This document shows positions 27,280 to 34,695 of a stretch of DNA of 64,000 bases, one piece after another. Numbering within the stretch: position 1 is the stretch's first letter; every line of letters starts with the position of its first letter. The position numbers and the translations under genes were made by a program. The notes under the pieces are model-generated. The model saw nothing but the letters and a program-made list of their open reading frames with translations, made no database searches and was not told the origin of the DNA. The stretch comes from Beijerinckiaceae bacterium (GTDB taxonomy: Bacteria > Pseudomonadota > Alphaproteobacteria > Rhizobiales > Beijerinckiaceae): positions 2,617,501-2,681,500 of the forward strand of contig CP024846.1 in the NCBI GenBank assembly GCA_004564215.1. The letters run 5' to 3'.

Positions 27280-27910
27280 GTGGCAGCGATAAGCTATCCT
27301 CCTGGCTCTTTTGCCCGTCGGGTCTCGTCAGACCGGGCCCCGGTTCCCCGCATCTTTCAAGCTGGGCGAGCACGCGTCTGCGGCTGGTCCGCCATGAAAT
27401 CTCCTGCCACCAATCGTCGATCACGCTGCGTTCGCTTGCCAGGGTCGTTCCGAACCCTCCCGTGAAAGCGGTCCAGGCGTCCAAATGCTTTTCGGGCACG
27501 GCGGTGAGGACGAGAAGCCCGGCAGCGACCGCCGCGGCGAGCTCGTCCCGCAAGCCTTTTCCGGCCGCTTCCTGGGTTGAGAATTTGTTGACGATGACGA
27601 GTTCGACGCCGGCCTGCACCGCATTTCCGATCGCAAGCGCGGCATTGGCGAGCCCGCTCGGATCGAGCTTGCAGTCGCCACTTGCCTGACTGATGGGGAA
27701 CATGCGTCCCGACATCAGGTCGATCAGTTCCATCGCGCGGCGTGGATCCTGACCGTTTTTCTCATTGTGCTGCACCAATCCGCCGACCCGGTGGCCCCGG
27801 CGGATCAACTCAAGCGCGAAGTCCCTCAGCAGGCCATCCACGTCATCTGCGGGGTGATAGACCACCGCCGCGAGGTTCAGGAGATGATCCGTGTAATCGG
27901 AGCTGATCAT
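27266..27910 (-). CDS. DUF2478 P-loop-like protein, molybdenum-linked
   Basis: The protein has 214 residues. It has the DUF2478 pattern: LAAVVYHPADDVDGLLRDFALELIRRG (in part), GHRVGGLVQHN, the DLMSGRMFPISQASG strand, LANAALAIGNAVQAGVELVIVNKFSTQEAAGKG with NKF as the conserved Walker-B-like end, and a closing DDWW helix. Family members sit beside molybdate transport and Mop genes and are thought to bind nucleotides. It is preceded by a clear sigma-54 promoter and two tandem NifA sites. Confidence 0.78.
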   Translation of the reverse strand: MISSDYTDHLLNLAAVVYHPADDVDGLLRDFALELIRRGHRVGGLVQHNEKNGQDPRRAMELIDLMSGRMFPISQASGDCKLDPSGLANAALAIGNAVQAGVELVIVNKFSTQEAAGKGLRDELAAAVAAGLLVLTAVPEKHLDAWTAFTGGFGTTLASERSVIDDWWQEISWRTSRRRVLAQLERCGEPGPGLTRPDGQKSQEDSLSLPLTCR

Positions 27911-27951
27911 GGCTCACTCGCCGCCGGGCAAACCCCGGCTTTGCAAGAATT

Positions 27952-27967
27952 AGCAAACTCCGTGCCG
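27952..27967 (-). promoter_or_regulatory. Sigma-54 promoter of the DUF2478 gene
   Basis: On the minus strand CGGCACGGAGTTTGCT matches the consensus except for the first base. The leader to the ATG at 27910 is about 30 bases. Confidence 0.85.
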
Positions 27968-28000
27968 TGTGAGCGCGTCGAACTTAAAAAGCCCTGAACG

Positions 28001-28034
28001 TGTCGGGAAACAAACATGTGTCTCGATATGAACA
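28001..28034. promoter_or_regulatory. Two tandem NifA sites
   Basis: TGTCGGGAAACAAACA (28001-28016) and TGTCTCGATATGAACA (28019-28034) both match TGT-N10-ACA. Their first bases are 18 apart and they lie 33 and 51 bases before the minus-strand -24 element. Confidence 0.8.
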
Positions 28035-28061
28035 TGCTCCGGCGAATCCGTTTGCTTTGCT

Positions 28062-28520
28062 TCACGCGCTCTTTGGGAGAGCATAGCCAGTCCGGGGATG
28101 TGCCTCGTAATATTCCGGCTTCTCCGGCCATGTCCCGTCCGGCATGAATTTGAACTTCGTTACAGTAACGGGCGCGCCCTGCGAAAATGAGACCTCGCTG
28201 AATTTAACCTCGCGGTCTCCGGGTCCGGCGGAGAAATCTCCCACCACGCTCCCATCCGCTTTGCAAGCGCGCGCAAAGCCGGGTGTGCCGACGCTGCTCG
28301 CCGGCACGGGATTGTCCACGAAAAGAGGGGTTTCAAGTCCCTCGGACTCCGGGCCAAAGGCCGGCGAAGCGAAGGTAAAGGTTGCCAACAGGCCGCTTCG
28401 ATCGACGGAGGCGTCCGGCGTTAATGGCCGCGCAACCGAGTAAACCTTGAGCGTGCCCCCCTCCAAAAGCGCTTTCAGCTCCTCAATCCCGCAATTAGCG
28501 AACGCTTGTGTAACCTTCAC
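28062..28520 (-). CDS. Hypothetical protein, 152 aa
   Basis: I do not recognise this protein. An N-terminal helix (AFANCGIEELKALLEGGTLKVYSVARP) leads into a beta-rich body with LATFTFASPAFG, FARACKADGSVVGDFSAGPGD and VTVTKFKFMPDGTWPEKPEYY. It has two Cys, not in a motif. The fold looks like a small beta-sandwich. It stands alone between the DUF2478 promoter region and a dispersed repeat. Function unknown. Confidence 0.55.
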   Translation of the reverse strand: MKVTQAFANCGIEELKALLEGGTLKVYSVARPLTPDASVDRSGLLATFTFASPAFGPESEGLETPLFVDNPVPASSVGTPGFARACKADGSVVGDFSAGPGDREVKFSEVSFSQGAPVTVTKFKFMPDGTWPEKPEYYEAHPRTGYALPKSA

Positions 28521-28621
28521 GGCGAATCTCCTGCTCTGTCATGCCGCGCAATGCGCATCAATTTCTGTGCCAATTCCGGGCGCAAGCTTAGGCAGCGTAA
28601 CCGCAGCATTACGGCGCGGCG

Positions 28622-28738
28622 CTAGAGCACTTCCCGATCAGATGGAATCATCTGATCGAAAAGGAATCGCTCAAGTTCAACGAGTTGGAGCATGTTCTGA
28701 TCGAAAAAGTCGGTCAACTTTTTCAGAACATGCTCTAG
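28622..28738. repeat. Dispersed palindromic repeat, copy 1
   Basis: This 117-base element recurs at 38325-38440 with only five differences plus one length change. It holds two inverted repeats: GATCAGATG-GAAT-CATCTGATC, and GAGCATGTTCTG pairing with CAGAACATGCTC around AAAAAGT/ACTTTTT. It is flanked by CTAGAGC and GCTCTAG. This is a REP-like intergenic element of the type spread in Hyphomicrobiales. Its edge supplies the TAG stop of the gene at 28735-29142. Confidence 0.85.
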
Positions 28739-29142
28739 TGAATCTGTCCGCGCGGCGGGTCGCTGGATGGGCCGCTTTCCACATGGGCGATTGGACTCGA
28801 CTGGTGATGCACGATTCGCCATGTGCCGGCGATCTGCCGGAAGTGATTGCTCGCGGCGAGCGCCACCGAACCCATCGCTTCAATGCAAAGGACGCGTCCC
28901 TCGTCGCCCGCGATGATGGCATGGGGTTCATGACACGTGATTGCGGGGCAGTTGGCGCTCTGGAGTATGTCGCGCCAACTGCCGAGAACGGCAGTTCGTC
29001 CGATGATGGCCGGCCAGCCGGGATGAATGCAGGAGACGGCGTCGTCATCCGCCCAAAGCCGGGACATCGCCTCGACATCTCCGGTTGCGAAAGCGGTATA
29101 GAAGGCCGCGTTGGCGGCAAGGATCGTTGTCTTGTCGGTCAT
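28735..29142 (-). CDS. SnoaL-like / NTF2-superfamily protein
   Basis: The protein has 135 residues with the NTF2-like cone fold: ILAANAAFYTAFATGDVEAMSRLWADDDAVSCIHPGWP (in part), IIGRTAVLGSWRDIL, and IAGTWRIVHHQSSPI near the C-terminus. Such proteins bind small ligands or act as isomerases; no substrate can be named. The ATG at 29142 is used. The final TAG lies in the terminal bases of a dispersed repeat, so the original C-terminus may have been changed by repeat insertion. Confidence 0.75.
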   Translation of the reverse strand: MTDKTTILAANAAFYTAFATGDVEAMSRLWADDDAVSCIHPGWPAIIGRTAVLGSWRDILQSANCPAITCHEPHAIIAGDEGRVLCIEAMGSVALAASNHFRQIAGTWRIVHHQSSPIAHVESGPSSDPPRGQIH

Positions 29143-29318
29143 TTGTTTGGGTTCGTTCGAATGCATCCAATTCAACCTACTCCCAATGCACTGAATATGA
29201 TCGGAAAGGAATTGCTCCTGTGAAAAAGTGAAGCACTAGTTTTGATGGGCAAGGGCCCGCAAGGCTTGCGCGATTCTTGCAAGGTCGCTCCCGCGCGAAG
29301 ATTTGCGGAGATGTAGCA

Positions 29319-30944
29319 ATGCTTGAGACGGCAATCATTGGCGGCGGATTATGCGGCCTCAGCTTGGCCGCGAGCCTGCATCGGCAAGGCGATTTTCTGC
29401 TGTTCGATGCGCGGACCCGGTTGGGGGGGCGCATTCTCACCGAGTCTTGCGCGCGGTCGGGCACGGCTGATCTGGGGCCCACCTGGTTCTGGCCGGACAC
29501 CCAGCCGCTGGTCACGCAGCTCATCGCCGATCTTGGACTCGCGGACTTTCCGCAACATGATGATGGCACGGTGCTGCACCTCCGTGATCCCGACAAGACA
29601 CCCGAACGGTTGGAAAACCAAGGCGTGCACAGTGGAGCCCGCCGCCTGACCGGCGGCATGGGAAGCCTGGTCGATGGTTTGGCGAAGGACCTGCCCCTGG
29701 AAAAATTACGGCTTGGCCATGTTTTGACAGGTCTTCAAAATCGCGGGGATCATATTGGGCTGATTTTTCGATTTGAAGATCAATTTATCGAGCTTGCGGC
29801 GCGCCATGTGGTTCTTGCCCTGCCGCCTCGGCTCGTGGAGGAGAACATCCGCTTCGAGCCGGAGCTCGACGTCCCCGTGCGCGATGCCATGCGCGCGACC
29901 GAGACCTGGATGGCTGCGCAGGCAAAGGTAGTGATCAGTTATGAACAAGCGCTCTGGCGGGACGAAGGCAAGTCCGGCAATGCCTTTGTCACGCATGAAC
30001 AGGCGGTGATCGGCGAGATTTTCGATGCTTGCGATTCGACCGCCGCCCAACCTGCTTTGGGGGGATTTCTTGCGCTGTCGCCGGAGCTACGCGACTCTTT
30101 CAGAGGAGGATTGCCCCTGCTCATGGGCAATCAAATGGCTCAGGTGTTTGGTCCGGAGCTTGAGGATGGGGAGCAGCATTATCAGGACTGGGCAAAGGAG
30201 CCCTATACATGCAGCACCTTGGATCGGACCGCATCGAGGACCGAGCATGCGGGCTTCGCTAATCCTCTTCTGCGCCGGGCCATATGGGACGGAAAGCTCT
30301 ATCTGGGCGGTTCGGAAACCGCGTCCCATGGGAGTGGTTACCTTGAAGGCGCGATCGAGGCGGCAAGGCGGATCGATCGTGAACTCACACGCGCCTGGGT
30401 CGCCAAGGGGCAGGGGACATCGACCGTTCTCCACGACGGCGCCGAGGCCCCCCTCACCGACTCTATGAATGCCGCAAGTCTCGCCCAATTTCGCGATTGG
30501 GTGGTGTTGCAGGGCGATGTTGCCTTCGACAGCTATCGTCACCGCCTTAACCGCAGTCTTTCTATTCAGCAGCGGGATCAGCTTACCCAGCGGGCGATCC
30601 TGGGGTCGATTGAGGAAATCTATAGTAAGGCCTTGGCCCTCCTCGACGATTTACCTTTCGACATGAAGGAGGTGCGGGTCGAGCGCGGCCGGTCGGCAAT
30701 GACGCCGGATGTGCAGGCTCCATTCCGCTCCTTCATGCAAAACTTGCTGGATGATGTCGTTGCGTTCAACGCGACATCTTGTGCACTGTCGAACTTCCCG
30801 GATGAGCATCATCCGCCGAAGGACTATATGCAGACGATTCTGCGGGACATGGCTGCCGCCTGGCAGGAGTTCTCCTTGGCGGCCAACGCGCTGCTTCTGA
30901 GCAAAGGGCAAGCGCAGGATCGCCCGCAACGGAAGATGATGTGA
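29319..30944 (+). CDS. FAD-dependent amine oxidase-like protein with C-terminal extension
   Basis: The protein has 541 residues. The FAD-binding motif AIIGGGLCGLSLAASLHRQG is at residues about 5-24, followed by LLFDARTRLGGRI. LGPTWFWPD and the closing FAD motif LYLGGSETASHGSGYLEGAIEAA (around residue 335) are as in monoamine oxidases. About 170 residues follow that look helical and match no domain I know. GGAG lies 8 bases before the ATG. It is 28 bases from a Rieske gene, so a flavin/Fe-S electron chain is a reasonable inference. Confidence 0.8.
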   Translation: MLETAIIGGGLCGLSLAASLHRQGDFLLFDARTRLGGRILTESCARSGTADLGPTWFWPDTQPLVTQLIADLGLADFPQHDDGTVLHLRDPDKTPERLENQGVHSGARRLTGGMGSLVDGLAKDLPLEKLRLGHVLTGLQNRGDHIGLIFRFEDQFIELAARHVVLALPPRLVEENIRFEPELDVPVRDAMRATETWMAAQAKVVISYEQALWRDEGKSGNAFVTHEQAVIGEIFDACDSTAAQPALGGFLALSPELRDSFRGGLPLLMGNQMAQVFGPELEDGEQHYQDWAKEPYTCSTLDRTASRTEHAGFANPLLRRAIWDGKLYLGGSETASHGSGYLEGAIEAARRIDRELTRAWVAKGQGTSTVLHDGAEAPLTDSMNAASLAQFRDWVVLQGDVAFDSYRHRLNRSLSIQQRDQLTQRAILGSIEEIYSKALALLDDLPFDMKEVRVERGRSAMTPDVQAPFRSFMQNLLDDVVAFNATSCALSNFPDEHHPPKDYMQTILRDMAAAWQEFSLAANALLLSKGQAQDRPQRKMM

Positions 30945-30972
30945 GATGGCAGCTTGCTTGAACGAGGACACA

Positions 30973-31395
30973 ATGAACTCAGATGTTGCTTATGCAATTT
31001 GCAGCATGAATGACATTCCCAGCCAGAAGGCCAGGGGTTTTCAGCTGATGCGCGTCGGGGAGGATGGCACCAACCGGCCGTGGCACATTGTGGTGATTCG
31101 ATGGGGCCGGCAGGTGTTTGGTTATGTCAACAAATGTCCCCACGATGGGGTCAATCTCGACTGGGAGCGAAACCAGTTTTTGGATCCGAATGGCATCCGC
31201 CTGATGTGCGGCAAACATGGTGCGCTGTTCGAACTAGGGACCGGCACCTGCGTCGACGGGCCCTGCAAGGGCCGGAGTTTGACACCCGTGGCCCTGACCA
31301 TTTTGGACAATGACATCTGTGTCACGGGTGTAACGCTTGTCGAGGAAGACGATAGCATTGAGGACGAAGAGATTGCAGACGAAGAGAAGGCCTGA
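30973..31395 (+). CDS. Rieske-type [2Fe-2S] protein (copy 1)
   Basis: The protein has 140 residues. The Rieske ligands are CPHDG and, 22 residues after the Pro-His pair, LMCGKHGALFELGTG. The C-terminal tail is strongly acidic (EEDDSIEDEEIADEE). It resembles NirD/bacterial Rieske ferredoxins and the second copy at 55166-55615 (same VNKCPH/VNTCPH, GTCVDGPCKG/GLCVDGPCKE). It follows the amine-oxidase-like gene and ends 29 bases from a convergent gene. Probably a soluble electron carrier for that flavoprotein. Confidence 0.87.
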   Translation: MNSDVAYAICSMNDIPSQKARGFQLMRVGEDGTNRPWHIVVIRWGRQVFGYVNKCPHDGVNLDWERNQFLDPNGIRLMCGKHGALFELGTGTCVDGPCKGRSLTPVALTILDNDICVTGVTLVEEDDSIEDEEIADEEKA

Positions 31396-31424
31396 GGGGA
31401 AGCGCCTTCTCCTGCTTTTCCTCG

Positions 31425-32015
31425 TCAAACCGGACGATTCTCATTCCGATTCTTGACCGGCTCCATGAGTGCCAGTCCTTGTTCGTAACTGATGTTCTCA
31501 TATTTTGCATCTAGGCCGATTGCGGCATCGAGAAGGTAATCCAGCTTTCCCGCTGTATCGAGCTTCTTGATGTCGTTCTTGTCGATGCTCATGAGATCCA
31601 GCATTTCCTTCCATACGGTGGATTCGTCGCAGGGCAGGACGGTGAAGGTAATGCCGTCGTGGGTGACGCGGTACTTCGCCAAGAGATCAATGTTGTTGCA
31701 ATACATGAAATAGGTTCCTGTGGGGCTCAGGAGGCCTTTGAGAACCCCGGTGACCGACTCCAGATAGGCGAAGGAATGGAGGTAGCCGGCGAGAATAGGG
31801 ATCGTCGTTTCCCCTTCCTCCGCGATGGTCAGAACCTGTTCGATGGAAAAATCCGGCGGCCGTTTTTCATCCGCTACCTGCGCTTGGAATTTCAGCGCGA
31901 TGTCACCTCGAAATCCAAATCGGCCAGGCTTCTTAGTGGGGCTCTTAAGGACCGCATTGAGGAGGCGTCCCTCCTGATCAAGGCGGCCAAGGGGGGTCTT
32001 CTCAATCGTTGTCAT
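31425..32015 (-). CDS. Uncharacterised 196-aa protein, divergent partner of the AAA ATPase
   Basis: I do not recognise this protein. It has alternating strands and helices: LTIAEEGETTIPILAGYLHSFAYLESVTGVLKG (in part), TYFMYCNNIDLLAKYRVTHDGITFTVLPCDEST, and a helical end with KLDYLLDAAIGLDAKYENISYEQGLALM. There is no metal motif or membrane segment. GAGGA 7 bases upstream marks the ATG at 32015, seven codons after another ATG. A sigma-54 promoter faces it, back-to-back with that of the AAA ATPase, which suggests joint work. Confidence 0.6.
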   Translation of the reverse strand: MTTIEKTPLGRLDQEGRLLNAVLKSPTKKPGRFGFRGDIALKFQAQVADEKRPPDFSIEQVLTIAEEGETTIPILAGYLHSFAYLESVTGVLKGLLSPTGTYFMYCNNIDLLAKYRVTHDGITFTVLPCDESTVWKEMLDLMSIDKNDIKKLDTAGKLDYLLDAAIGLDAKYENISYEQGLALMEPVKNRNENRPV

Positions 32016-32075
32016 GAAGATTTCCTCAATTGTCATCGAATTGGCAGGGCTGCGCGCTGCGGCGCAAGCGCCCCA

Positions 32076-32091
32076 TGCAAATGATCTGCCG
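32076..32091 (-). promoter_or_regulatory. Sigma-54 promoter of the 196-aa gene
   Basis: On the minus strand CGGCAGATCATTTGCA has -24 GG, -12 TTGCA and 10-base spacing; the leader is about 50 bases. It is divergent from the promoter at 32096 with only four bases between the elements. Confidence 0.6.
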
Positions 32092-32095
32092 GTTT

Positions 32096-32111
32096 TGGCG
32101 CGAGGCGTGCA
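32096..32111 (+). promoter_or_regulatory. Sigma-54 promoter of the AAA ATPase gene
   Basis: TGGCGCGAGGCGTGCA keeps -24 GG, -12 GC and spacing, with T to G at the first base of the -12 box. The ATG at 32161 follows after about 38 bases. No perfect NifA site was found nearby. Confidence 0.55.
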
Positions 32112-32160
32112 AGCCTGGTGAAACCGACACTTTGTCTGTCGCACGAACAGGCGCACAAGC

Positions 32161-33864
32161 ATGAAACTTCAGATCGAACGGCCCTTTGTCGAAACCTTGG
32201 TCGCGGCCTTCCCGGATCTCTCGCCGTTGAAGGAACAGCTGCGATTTGGCGATAAAGTCGAAGTCCCGTTCCACCAGCTTTCGAGTGCCGAACTCACCTT
32301 CCTGCAGAGCTTATATCTGGATGCTGGGCCGAAGATGCAGGCCAGCTTTGCCCATATCGCAACACTCCAGCGAGCCTTCAACGACAACGGCGTAAGGTTC
32401 ACGGCCGAGGATCTGGAGTCGGTGCTGCCGGCGATCGCGCGCTATTTGGTCGCAGATGCGATCCGGGGCTGGATGTTCACTGCCAATGTGGCGAGCCGGC
32501 CGCTGCCCTATGCGGTCACAAGGCTCGATTACACGCCGCCCTCCAACGATGAGACAGGGCGCGTGTTCATCGAGCTGAAGGCCAACGCCAAGGGCGCGAT
32601 CACCTCGGCGACGCTGAGGATTTCTGCCGGCGACATTGTTGGTAAAACAATCGGAGAGATTTTTGCAGCCAAGGGATTTTTGAAGGAAACCCCCGAGCTC
32701 ATTGCCGCCTATGACGAGACCGAGGCGCGCTATTTTGACTGGCGCGCCCGCTACGGCTCTCAGTTCTCCGGCAAGGGAACAGGATTTTACACGGATGATC
32801 CAAATTCATCTCACCGGGATGTGGATTGGTCCCGCAAGGACGTGGTCGTCCTCGCCTCCGGTGGCGGCACCGCCCGCCTCGTCAATGACGAAAGCATTTT
32901 GACAACCCGTGCCCTGACGCTCGATGTCACGGGAGACATCCTCGGGCAATATTTGAGAAAGGCCGCAAAGAGCAATTTATACAATGCCGAGGACGAGGTC
33001 GAAGAATCCAAAGCCGCCATCGGCAAAGGCCTGTTCTGCCGTATTCCCGTGCACGCCTATATTCTTATGTTTCACCTCGACCTGCATCATTATTTGTGGG
33101 TGCATGTCGACGATATGACACCTTACGCCTATCAGCCGGACTTAAAACAAAAGCTGATTTTGCCCGAGGAACAAACCGATCTCATCGACATACTGACGGC
33201 CGAAATGGACATCTTGATGGATGACATTATCGCCGGGAAGTCGGGAGGGACGACGGTTCTCTGCGCCGGCCCGCCGGGGGTCGGCAAGACCTTAACGGCC
33301 GAGGTCTATTCGGAGATCATCAAACGGCCCCTCTACCGGGTTCATTCCGGTCAGCTGGGTCTCAATGTCGCGGCCATGGAGGCCGTTCTAAAGGACACTT
33401 TGACGCGGGCTCAGCGCTGGGGCGCGGTGATGCTCATCGATGAGGCGGATGTTTACATCAAGCGTCGCGATGACGACATTCAGATGAATGCTGTCGTCGG
33501 CGTGTTCCTCCGAGTCCTTGAATATTTCAACGGGCTTTTATTTCTGACCACCAACCGCATCGACGATATTGATGAAGCGATCGTGTCACGCTGCATCGCC
33601 TTGATCAAATTCTATCCCCCCGACAACGTCGCGCGGCGCAAGATTTGGACGGTGATGACCGAACAATTCGGGCTGACCGTTGACCGGCTGCTCGTGGACC
33701 AGCTGACCGAAACATTTCCGGCCGCGAGCGGTCGCGATATCAAGGGCTTGGCAAAGCTTGTCGCAAAATATTGCCATCACAAGCAGGTCCGTCCTTCCTT
33801 GGAAGTCTTCAAGCGATGCTCGATCTTTCGAGGGATGGATCTCGATGAACAATTGGCCCCGTGA
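32161..33864 (+). CDS. AAA-family ATPase of the nif island
   Basis: The protein has 567 residues. Residues about 1-365 form a region with no domain I know, alpha/beta with a VLASGGGTARLVNDES stretch. The AAA module follows: Walker A AGPPGVGKT near residue 370, Walker B VMLIDEADV near 422, sensor-like FLTTNRIDDIDEAIVSRC, and a helical lid. The GPPGxGKT and TTNRxDxID pattern matches classical AAA remodelling ATPases rather than sigma-54 activators (no GAFTGA). It may remodel a nitrogenase or electron-transfer protein; this is inferred from its promoter and context. Confidence 0.75.
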   Translation: MKLQIERPFVETLVAAFPDLSPLKEQLRFGDKVEVPFHQLSSAELTFLQSLYLDAGPKMQASFAHIATLQRAFNDNGVRFTAEDLESVLPAIARYLVADAIRGWMFTANVASRPLPYAVTRLDYTPPSNDETGRVFIELKANAKGAITSATLRISAGDIVGKTIGEIFAAKGFLKETPELIAAYDETEARYFDWRARYGSQFSGKGTGFYTDDPNSSHRDVDWSRKDVVVLASGGGTARLVNDESILTTRALTLDVTGDILGQYLRKAAKSNLYNAEDEVEESKAAIGKGLFCRIPVHAYILMFHLDLHHYLWVHVDDMTPYAYQPDLKQKLILPEEQTDLIDILTAEMDILMDDIIAGKSGGTTVLCAGPPGVGKTLTAEVYSEIIKRPLYRVHSGQLGLNVAAMEAVLKDTLTRAQRWGAVMLIDEADVYIKRRDDDIQMNAVVGVFLRVLEYFNGLLFLTTNRIDDIDEAIVSRCIALIKFYPPDNVARRKIWTVMTEQFGLTVDRLLVDQLTETFPAASGRDIKGLAKLVAKYCHHKQVRPSLEVFKRCSIFRGMDLDEQLAP

Positions 33865-33894
33865 CCTCCCACAATGGCGCGGAAAGCGCACCCC

Positions 33895-33910
33895 TGTCGT
33901 AAACACGACA
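33895..33910. promoter_or_regulatory. NifA upstream activator site of the hesB-nifSV operon
   Basis: TGTCGTAAACACGACA matches TGT-N10-ACA and is 61 bases before the -24 element at 33972. Confidence 0.85.
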
Positions 33911-33971
33911 CACGTCGGAAACGCAACAGCTAAGAATATGTAAACCCTTGTAATAACAGCTTCTTGCGAAA

Positions 33972-33987
33972 TGGCACGCCGCTTGCC
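33972..33987 (+). promoter_or_regulatory. Sigma-54 promoter of hesB-nfu-nifS-nifV-cysE-nifW
   Basis: TGGCACGCCGCTTGCC is a full consensus match; the hesB start follows after about 28 bases from the expected transcription start. Confidence 0.92.
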
Positions 33988-34026
33988 CTTCAACGCCTAT
34001 GTTTCCTCGGTAGTGAGGGTGAGTGA

Positions 34027-34350
34027 ATGATTAACCTGACCGACAGCGCATTGGAAGCGGTGCGGAGCGCGATCCAGGGTGCCTCCGAGCCCGTTGGCGG
34101 ATTGCGCATCATGGTCGAGGCCGGTGGCTGCGCCGGCAACAAATATATGATGGGCCTCGTCAATGAGGCCGAGCCGGACGACACCGTCGTCGAGCGCGAC
34201 GGCGTGAAAGTATTTGTCGACATGAATAGCCACGATCTCCTCGCCGGCACGACCATCGACTTCGTCGTGGCGCTGGAAGGTTCGGGGTTCACATTCGAAA
34301 ACCCGAATGCAACGGCGAGTTGTTCTTGCGGCAAGTCATTCGGCTCCTAA
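34027..34350 (+). CDS. iscA: HesB/IscA-family Fe-S carrier (nif type)
   Basis: The protein has 107 residues. It has the A-type carrier fold with GGLRIMVEAGGCAGNKYMMGL (first Cys near residue 37), VKVFVDMNSHDLLAGTTIDFV, and the C-terminal pair in ATASCSCGKSF. All three ligand Cys are present. Relatives called HesB, IscN or nif-IscA lie beside nifU/nifS. It is the first gene of the operon that continues with nfu and nifS, so it likely carries clusters for nitrogenase maturation. Confidence 0.92.
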   Translation: MINLTDSALEAVRSAIQGASEPVGGLRIMVEAGGCAGNKYMMGLVNEAEPDDTVVERDGVKVFVDMNSHDLLAGTTIDFVVALEGSGFTFENPNATASCSCGKSFGS

Positions 34351-34392
34351 CGCGCGACTGTTTGAAGCCCGTCAAAAAGTGAAGGCAGAGTC

Positions 34393-34683
34393 ATGCTGGT
34401 TGAATCTGAGCAGGTAGGCCAAGTCCCGACAGCAGAGGCGGATCGGATCCGGCTCATCATGGAAGTCATCGAGGAAATCCGTCCGAATTTGCGCCGGGAT
34501 GGGGGCGACTGCGAACTCGTCGAGGTTTGCGGCAACAAGGTTATGGTCAAGCTCACCGGCGCCTGCGTGTTCTGCAAATTGAGCAGCGCGACACTCGAGG
34601 GCATTCAAACCCGTATTGTGGAAAAGCTGGGCGAGTTCGTGCGCCTTGTTCCGGTCATGGGCGGGGTCAAGGCCGCGCATTGA
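34393..34683 (+). CDS. NifU C-terminal-domain protein (Nfu type)
   Basis: The protein has 96 residues. IRPNLRRDGGDCELVEVCGNKVMVKLTGACVFCKLSSATLEG (in part) is the NFU domain; CVFC holds a [4Fe-4S] cluster. The N-terminal scaffold and central ferredoxin-like domains of full NifU are missing: only 42 bases separate it from hesB, so they are not encoded upstream. It acts between IscA and NifS as a carrier. With no full-length NifU in the window, the Suf system may do the scaffold work. Confidence 0.92.
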   Translation: MLVESEQVGQVPTAEADRIRLIMEVIEEIRPNLRRDGGDCELVEVCGNKVMVKLTGACVFCKLSSATLEGIQTRIVEKLGEFVRLVPVMGGVKAAH

Positions 34684-34695
34684 AAGAGGCGTGCC

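Noticed and set aside
29255-29270. TGGGCAAGGGCCCGC before the amine-oxidase-like gene, a possible sigma-54 promoter
   Set aside because: Spacing is right but both boxes are poor, and no TGT-N10-ACA was found upstream.
32129-32160. TGTCTGTCGCACGAACA before the AAA ATPase, a possible NifA site
   Set aside because: The half-sites are 11 bases apart instead of 10, and it lies downstream of the plus-strand promoter.
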